From Theristus sp. LFF4_11 (taxonomy: Eukaryota > Nematoda > Chromadorea > Monhysterida > Xyalidae): DNA of 64,000 bases. Numbering within the stretch: position 1 is the stretch's first letter; the number at the start of each line of letters is the position of its first letter. The translations under genes and the position numbers were made by a program. The stretch lies in the NCBI GenBank assembly GCA_030248135.1, contig JASANC010003268.1, positions 1 through 64,000 on the forward strand, in the 5' to 3' direction. The notes beneath the pieces were generated by a model. It saw nothing but the letters and a program-made list of their open reading frames with translations. It ran no database searches and was not told the DNA's origin. Below are positions 58,401 to 64,000 of the stretch, one piece after another.

Positions 58401-59502
58401 ACCTTATATGTGTGTATGACTTATTTTTCTAAACGTATCCCACTGAAATGACGTCATGTGCCGCAAAACATGCGCTCGTCGTACACAGCAAGCAGCCAGA
58501 CTTTCCGTTTTAGCCGATTTCTTCCCATAAACAAATGGTGATTGTCGAATCAGTCACACCAAACTGAAATTTTAGTGCCTGTACACTTTGACAAACGAGC
58601 GGTTTTAAAGCAAATGACGTCATTTTAATCTGGACACGTTTGAATAAATCCACAATGCTTGTGTCTGATGGCAAGATATGAAGTTGTTTAGAATTGGTGA
58701 ATACAAAAAAATAGGAAAACGTACCACCTGCACTCCCACCTGTTCTCATCTCAGAACTAATAAAGCCAATGTGTTCCGGTGTTTTTGTAACGGACACACT
58801 ATACTAATGACCGTGTGTTTTACCGACTTGCGAACCTACACACCGGCAGTTATCATACGACCGTGTGTGAACACGTTCTCCAAATCGACAACAAACATCC
58901 GTAGATGTTCTGTCATGTAACTTCGCAACTGCACGCAACTTTTTTCAACGGACCCAGTGCTTACAAGCTTCGACCAATTCAATTAGCAAGGTTGAAAATT
59001 CCGCTCACCTAATCGACTTTCCAACCAATCCACGCTGTCTTCTATGGCCAATCACAGTTGTGTCTTTGTTCAACAGTGCAGATACACGTGGACGAGCGCA
59101 GCGCCTTCTGGCGGTCAATGTCAAGACCGACGAGCAGACTGCCAGTTCCTGAGTACAAGCCTGAACTGGTGCAGCACGCAACGTGAATTCATGAACAGGG
59201 AATGCCGACTGACGTGTCGACTGTGCAGCGCGACAGGTGACGCAACGCGAAAACACCACACATGCCGGAATTTTATGAACTACACGAAAAACGAACAACA
59301 CCAAGTAAGATCCATAAAAGAAGTGTTTTCGATTTTTTTTGATTTCCAAGGTTTCACGACGCCGACGCCGTTCGGCGGCGGTCTCAGCTCGTGCGTCGAT
59401 CAACACACGACGTGCACGACTTGGGCGCGATATGGCCTCTGCAACGGGACGTTCCAAAAGTTCATGCGACGTAACTGCCCGCGCGCGTGCTCGTTTTGTT
59501 GA
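55474..59502 (+). CDS. Astacin-family zinc metalloprotease with two ShK domains
   Basis: Eight exons in phase: 55474-55551, 56047-56360, 56699-56835, 57153-57311, 57628-57687, 58139-58397, 59082-59236, 59351-59502; about 437 residues. Exon 1 is a signal peptide ([15 protein letters not shown]). The propeptide leads to [11 protein letters not shown] and the mature domain: [32 protein letters not shown], then the zinc motif [30 protein letters not shown] (Met-turn) and IRPKQAG. A Thr-rich linker with NPWYTT repeated follows, then two Cys-rich ShK/SXC modules ([11 protein letters not shown]...[23 protein letters not shown]...CPRACSFC). All zinc ligands and the catalytic Glu are present, so an active secreted protease is expected. 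Nematode NAS proteins with ShK tails have this layout; no EGF or CUB domain follows. Confidence 0.95.
57320..57490. mobile_element. MITE family M5 in astacin intron
   Basis: GATGCATATATGCTTTCTGC and AGAAAGCATATGCATCTCGT form an inverted repeat, closing with CCAATCAGCTGATTGCCAAT and AATTTACAAGTT. It fills more than half of the 316-bp intron after the zinc-site exon. Confidence 0.7.
58430..58654. mobile_element. MITE family M2 (reverse) in astacin intron
   Basis: CCCACTGAAATGACGTCATG to CACGTTTGAATAAATCCACA; two ATGACGTCAT-type palindromes. Confidence 0.8.
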
Positions 59503-59858
59503 CGACGGAAAACGCGAAACAAAACACACGACCAAAGAAATTCACACAAGAACACCATGGTGTTTGTTCATATTTGGTGACAGTTTATCGGCGTTTTCTG
59601 CAATTTACATTGTGTTTTACACTTGTGACTATGCGGATATTTCTATTTATCCTCACAAATTATATTGAAAGGATTCCATCCGAAAAAACACAGCGTAGAA
59701 TAGAGAGTGGCGATTTAACAGATATACGCCAGCATACTAAAACAAACGCACTGACACACAAACGTGTGTGTGTAATGTGCCCAGAGGTTTTATTCACTGG
59801 AACAAAATTGCAGCGTTTCAAACAAGGATTTGGATCACAAACAGCACACAAAAACCGT

Positions 59859-61766
59859 TCAAGCCAAATCCGGAAACACTGTTGCGCAGCTGGCGGCTCG
59901 GTCCTTGCACGTGACACCGTCTGGATTCGGACACAACGCAACGCTGATACTGCTGCCGTGCAGTTCCTGCAAAGCAACATTGGTGAACTCAAATCTGTGG
60001 TACCTGTACATTGTAGTCCGCTGATTGGCCACACACATCATCACGTTTGCGTCCGACCAATCAGCGTGCAAGATTATCAAACGCACAAACTTATTCGAAC
60101 GCCCCATGAAACATGAAAGTTGCCGTCTATAAAAAAAACTATGTTTGGACGGTGGACAAGGAAGCTGAGAAAACTGTGAGTCGTGTTTCTTGTTAACTCC
60201 AAATGCAATGGTTATATAAGAAATGCACAGCACATTCATAGTGCACGCACACATCAACACTGCCATTGAATCTCTCATCGTCTCAAACGTAGTATAAACT
60301 AACTGATCAACAATACCGTTCAGGGTCGACATTTGTCCAATGATCAGCGCATTGGTTTCTTTTTTTCAAAAAATGCCGCCAACCACTCATATTGATACCG
60401 TTTTCAAAATTCCGAATAAAAAAAGCAGAAAAAACAGCTTCACTCACATGCTTTGCCGACTCCGGACTAGCCTGTGCCAGCTGTGTGACGACCGACGCGA
60501 CGTCGCCGAGTAAATCGTCGTTCATCAATTCGTTGTCCGTTGTGCCGTTTGACTTGACGAAAAGAAAACTTTGTTGTTGTTTTTTTGTGAAAAGCAATAT
60601 ATTTTGCTGATTGGAGGAAAAATGTGTGGCGCCCGCTGATTGGCTTGCTATACGTTTTGTCTGCCCTGCCAGCTAAGTCGATATCCTCTGGCCTTCTGTC
60701 GACTTTTCAGTGTGTGTGGAGCATGAGTGGAGAAGTGCATTTTGAAACGCTGTTTCACCAAAAAAGCCGAAAAAAACTAACACAAAAAAAGTGAAAATTT
60801 TCAACAGAAACCCGCTGTCAGCACCTTCTTTCGTCCCTTCATAATGTTTGCCGGTGCGGTTTTGCCGTCGTTGTTTCGCAACGGTGCCACCTCGGAGACC
60901 GCAGCGGCACTCGCTTTGTTCGCAGCTGCCACTGAAGTGGTACGCGAGCGTTTACCCAACAGATGGGCACCACGAATCTGAATTGTTTCGGTAGCATTTT
61001 TATTAAAAAAACGTTTTTTTAATTCGAAAAGCGCAAATTTGAACTAATATTGCTATGATCTTTCATTTGGTCCCGAAATTTAGTGCGCATATAGGTAACA
61101 CAGTTAAGTTTCATGCATGACGCGGGAATTCAAAATTGGAATAGCGATCTAAGCCGAGTCCCCTAAATAGGACCGAGTCACTTAGGCGATTTTGAATATT
61201 GCGCCACAGCCACATAAAGATGAAACTAGTTTCCTTTCTAGTCTGCCTGCACATGCATTGAGTCGCAAAATCAAAAAAAACTAATAATATTGAAGAAATA
61301 ATACTACTAATATTAATAAATACTATTTACTCACGCGTGCGGCGATTGCAGTCGTATTGCGCTGCTTATTTTTCGGTTGTGCACTTTTCCAGCTGGGGTC
61401 GCAAATGACTGCGGATCGCTTGTATTGCACGACACTAGAAAAAGGCGACAAAACTGGTATACTTTTTTAGGCTGATGGGCACCAAAAAGCAACTCTGTTC
61501 TCTTAAACTACCAGATTTTTTTACTATTTTAACTGGCAAATAATGCTGCTTGCAGAAATCAAAATTAGATAAAGAAAAAAAACGAACTTAGCGACTACAC
61601 AGACGACGACGACAGCGGCGATGGACAGTTGTGCAACGAGCAACGCGAGGACGTAGTCCGTGACGAGGTCGACCTCTTGCGTGATCTGTTGCACGTTCCA
61701 CGCGGCGCGATGCGACACCTCGACCAAGTCACCAAAGGTGAACCCATCGTCCTGTGGGACGATCAT
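59859..61766 (-). CDS. Unrecognised single-pass membrane protein
   Basis: Six exons all in phase: 61766-61588, 61434-61335, 60977-60825, 60552-60448, 60173-60151, 60003-59859; about 234 residues. The start MIVPQDDGFTFGDLVEV is five bases from an acceptor-like TTTTACAG, so a 5' untranslated exon or a spliced leader is likely. There is no signal peptide, one membrane segment (YVLALLVAQLSIAAVVVVCVV, ~38-58), then a basic region (VVQYKRSAVI...PKNKQR, LLGKRSRTTSVAAANKASAA), an acidic piece (TDNELMNDDLLGDVASVVTQ) and a Cys-containing end (DGVTCKDRAASCATVFPDLA). The 23-bp fifth exon (FSQLPCP) is the least certain. Agreement of phases across six exons argues for a real gene; no family was recognised. 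It is convergent with the astacin gene, 356 bp away. Confidence 0.7.
61065..61275. mobile_element. MITE, GACGCGGGAATTCAAAATTGG family
   Basis: ATGCATGACGCGGGAATTCA, CTAAATAGGACCGAGTCACT and GCATTGAGTCGCAAAA identify the family; intron 2 of the membrane-protein gene. Confidence 0.7.
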
Positions 61767-63698
61767 TGTTTCTGTAAAAAACGTTTTTCTCGCAAAAAAG
61801 AGAAAGCAAGTCTGTACAAAAAAAAACGTTCACGCAAAGTAGCAGGTAACACTGTACGTTTTTGTTATTACAGTTGCAGCTTTTATATGGACCTAAAATC
61901 ATTGTTTTGTTTGAAATAAATTAAAAATCTGACACGTTTGATTATCTGTGAGCTTATGTCAATATTATTTTTAGTGATAAAAACACTTTGTTTTATATTT
62001 TATATAAACGTTATTCCGATTTTTCGCGAGCTTATTGCATTTTAACGCTTGAAAAGTTCACTGTCTATGTATGATTTTGCTTTAACTTTCCTAGTAACGA
62101 TGAATTTCGTTTTCACAGTCAGCTTTCCTTTACAGGCTGATGTGTTGCGCGATTAAGTACACATATAGGGGTGTATATCATTATTATCATGTGATAAAAC
62201 ACAAATCCCAAGTAATCTCCAGCCCTTAATGCATTTTTAATATTTTCATCATTCGGGGCAATTGAGTGAGAGCGAAAAATGCGCGTGTGTATGTCCCAGC
62301 TGTCTGACAGTGTTTTGGACTGGCGATGTACAGGGTGTGCATTGGAGCACATGAGTTGAGAAATAGTGCAATATTTGTGTTTATTGTGTTGTGATAGGAA
62401 CTGACTCTTGTCTCCCTCCACATATAAAACTATGACAGGTGTGACACGCATCCGTTTATTGGTGTTTCAATTGGCTTGCACTGATTGGTTGATGATCGCA
62501 GATGCATCCAATCATCCTTGGACTCTTTTTTCTGTTCGTTTTGTCTGCGCTTTCCGAGTCAAACCGAGACATTTTTGTCTTCAAGTGCGCATTACATTGT
62601 ATGTTCAATCTATTCGACTTTTTCCTTTAAAGGCAGACAAATTATAATGTGAAAATGTCAAATATCAGAATCAAAGCTCAAGCGATTGTTTTAAATATGT
62701 GGGTGAAACAAAAAAGTCACGTGAATTATATAAGTGAAATATGCATTTTTATGCATATATGCCTGAAGAAAACGTGACACAGACCGTGAAAAAAGAGCCA
62801 CACGTGACACGAAAATTTCGCAAATTTGGAGTAAAAACGTGATTGCTGGCAACAAATGCTGGGGAATGAGGTTAAAATCGTGGCCAAATTGTACTAGCCA
62901 ATAAACAAATTTCATCGACACAATACGAAACCCACTATTCAATGGGACACGCGTTTTCGCCTTTTTTCTGGTCACACGTGGGTGAAAGGAAATATCCAAC
63001 ATGAAGATTGAGTGTGAGTAAAGTATATGAGAATGGAACTTTCCCATGGTCAAAACACACCGACGAAAATAAACGCACAACAATATGGTGGAATTATTAT
63101 TTTAAAAACGTAAATGTGTGTGTTCGCAATTGATTGGAGGACTACCTACATATCGCCGGTAACGAAATTATATATTAATAGTCATATTTTAGGAAAATGT
63201 AGTCTGACAGGCTGAATGTTTTGTCATTGTTTTGGTTTATGAGTTCTAAAATATTTTCTTCTCTGAAGGGATCAAATGTGCACTCCAGTGGCAATGTGTG
63301 CTTTTAGTTTTGAGAACAATATTATTTCAGCAATTTTGTTAATTTCCTGTTTTGACTGGGTTTCACACGTTGTGGTTTCTTGAATGTTTTACGGTTTTGA
63401 TATAATCCAATAGTTTCAAGTCGGTGACAGTGAAATTCCAACGTGCGAATGGGCTGGGCCTGTTCTGCCTGAATTAGGAATTGTATAACGTTTTCATTTG
63501 TTCGTGTGTATGTTTAGCAATTCGCTCGTGTGTTAGGTACAGTTCCATAATTGTTCCGTGTAATTGTTCCAGTTAAAGCATTCTTGAAGTGCTACCTAAT
63601 TGCTCATTGGTCGTGTCGTTCGAAAAAATTCAGCGTATTTTATAAGCAGCATTTTACAAATTTCATGAACTTTTATATTTTTCAATTTTCAGCAAGTC
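61767..63698. other. Divergent intergenic region
   Basis: Lies between two genes transcribed outward, so it should contain both promoters. A/T-rich; no repeat family member or supported exon. Confidence 0.5.
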
Positions 63699-64000
63699 AT
63701 GCGACCAATCAACGACGAATCAGCACTAATCAACGACAAAATCTTAAAACAACATCATTTTTCAATCGACCACCACAAGAATGAACCACCACCAGAAGTT
63801 TCCGCACAAGCAATCCAACCACCGCTTGAAATACTCCCGCCAACCGATGATCAGCAAATAGCCACCAAAAAGCGCCAGCAATTTTCGTCTGCTTCAATAT
63901 TGTTGGCAACAATAAATCTGTTGCTGATTACCGGTTGTTGTCTCAATATTCTCGGCTCGAAACTGCTGCTTCAATTGCCGTCGCACTTGGAATTGAAATG
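63699..64000 (+). CDS. N-terminus of a membrane protein, runs off the window
   Basis: From ATG at 63699 the frame stays open to base 64000 (100 codons). It begins MRPINDESALINDKILKQHH, has a Pro-rich cytoplasmic stretch (NEPPPEVSAQAIQPPLEILP), then a membrane segment (SASILLATINLLLITGCCLN, ~71-90), the layout of a type II membrane protein. An acceptor-like CAATTTTCAG ends six bases before the ATG. Too little is present to name a family. Confidence 0.6.
   Translation, partial: MRPINDESALINDKILKQHHFSIDHHKNEPPPEVSAQAIQPPLEILPPTDDQQIATKKRQQFSSASILLATINLLLITGCCLNILGSKLLLQLPSHLELK

Overview
The window is nuclear DNA from an intron-rich animal. Every gene is broken by GT-AG introns, and exon edges were set by reading phase and by family alignment from memory. 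ShK (SXC) domains on an astacin, two cholinesterase genes, a C-type lectin/EGF/PAN protein, and splice acceptors a few bases before two start codons suggest an ecdysozoan, most likely a nematode. That assignment is an inference. There are no bacterial-type operons, and I found no rRNA gene and no convincing functional tRNA gene.

Layout, left to right. 1-1530 is a dispersed repeat made of ~150-bp tandem units plus a unique-looking body; an inverted copy lies at 50105-52260. 1583-3037 is a pair of interleaved inverted repeats. 3174-10891 (+) is a MEAK7/EAK-7-like TLDc gene; one large intron carries a 29-bp minisatellite and then a 222-bp satellite. 11521-15425 (-) is an acetylcholinesterase-like gene with a GPI-type tail. 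18242-18574 (-) is a doubtful small secreted ORF. 20251-22920 (-) is a C-type lectin/EGF/PAN gene. 26903-32888 (-) is a second cholinesterase, paralogous exon by exon to the first but lacking the hydrophobic tail; an intron holds a Ty3/gypsy integrase fragment on the other strand. 33338-34442 is a decayed Tc1/mariner-type transposon. 35700-38935 (+) is a phospholipase B1-like GDSL protein with degenerate catalytic blocks. 40430-47126 (+) is an SH3-SH2 tyrosine kinase with an acidic tail. 48272-54523 (+) is a glucose-6-phosphatase whose middle exons are absent, with the inverted repeat copy sitting in the gap. 55474-59502 (+) is an astacin metalloprotease with two ShK domains. 59859-61766 (-) is an unrecognised single-pass membrane protein. 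63699 to the edge (+) is the start of another membrane protein.

The most striking item is the 222-bp satellite (about 5380-7210). Eight consecutive units carry what looks like a hammerhead ribozyme: the CTGACGA core, a perfect 6-bp helix II, GAAA, and 4-bp flanking arms complementary to a GTA cleavage site in the same repeat. A diverged dispersed copy at 30798-30855 keeps the core and shows compensatory changes. The array lies in sense orientation inside an intron of the MEAK7-like gene.

The second theme is repeats. At least eight families of short inverted-repeat elements (MITE-like) and three tRNA-derived SINE-like families fill the introns, and several introns consist almost wholly of them. 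The genes do not form an obvious pathway; only the two cholinesterases are related by tandem duplication.
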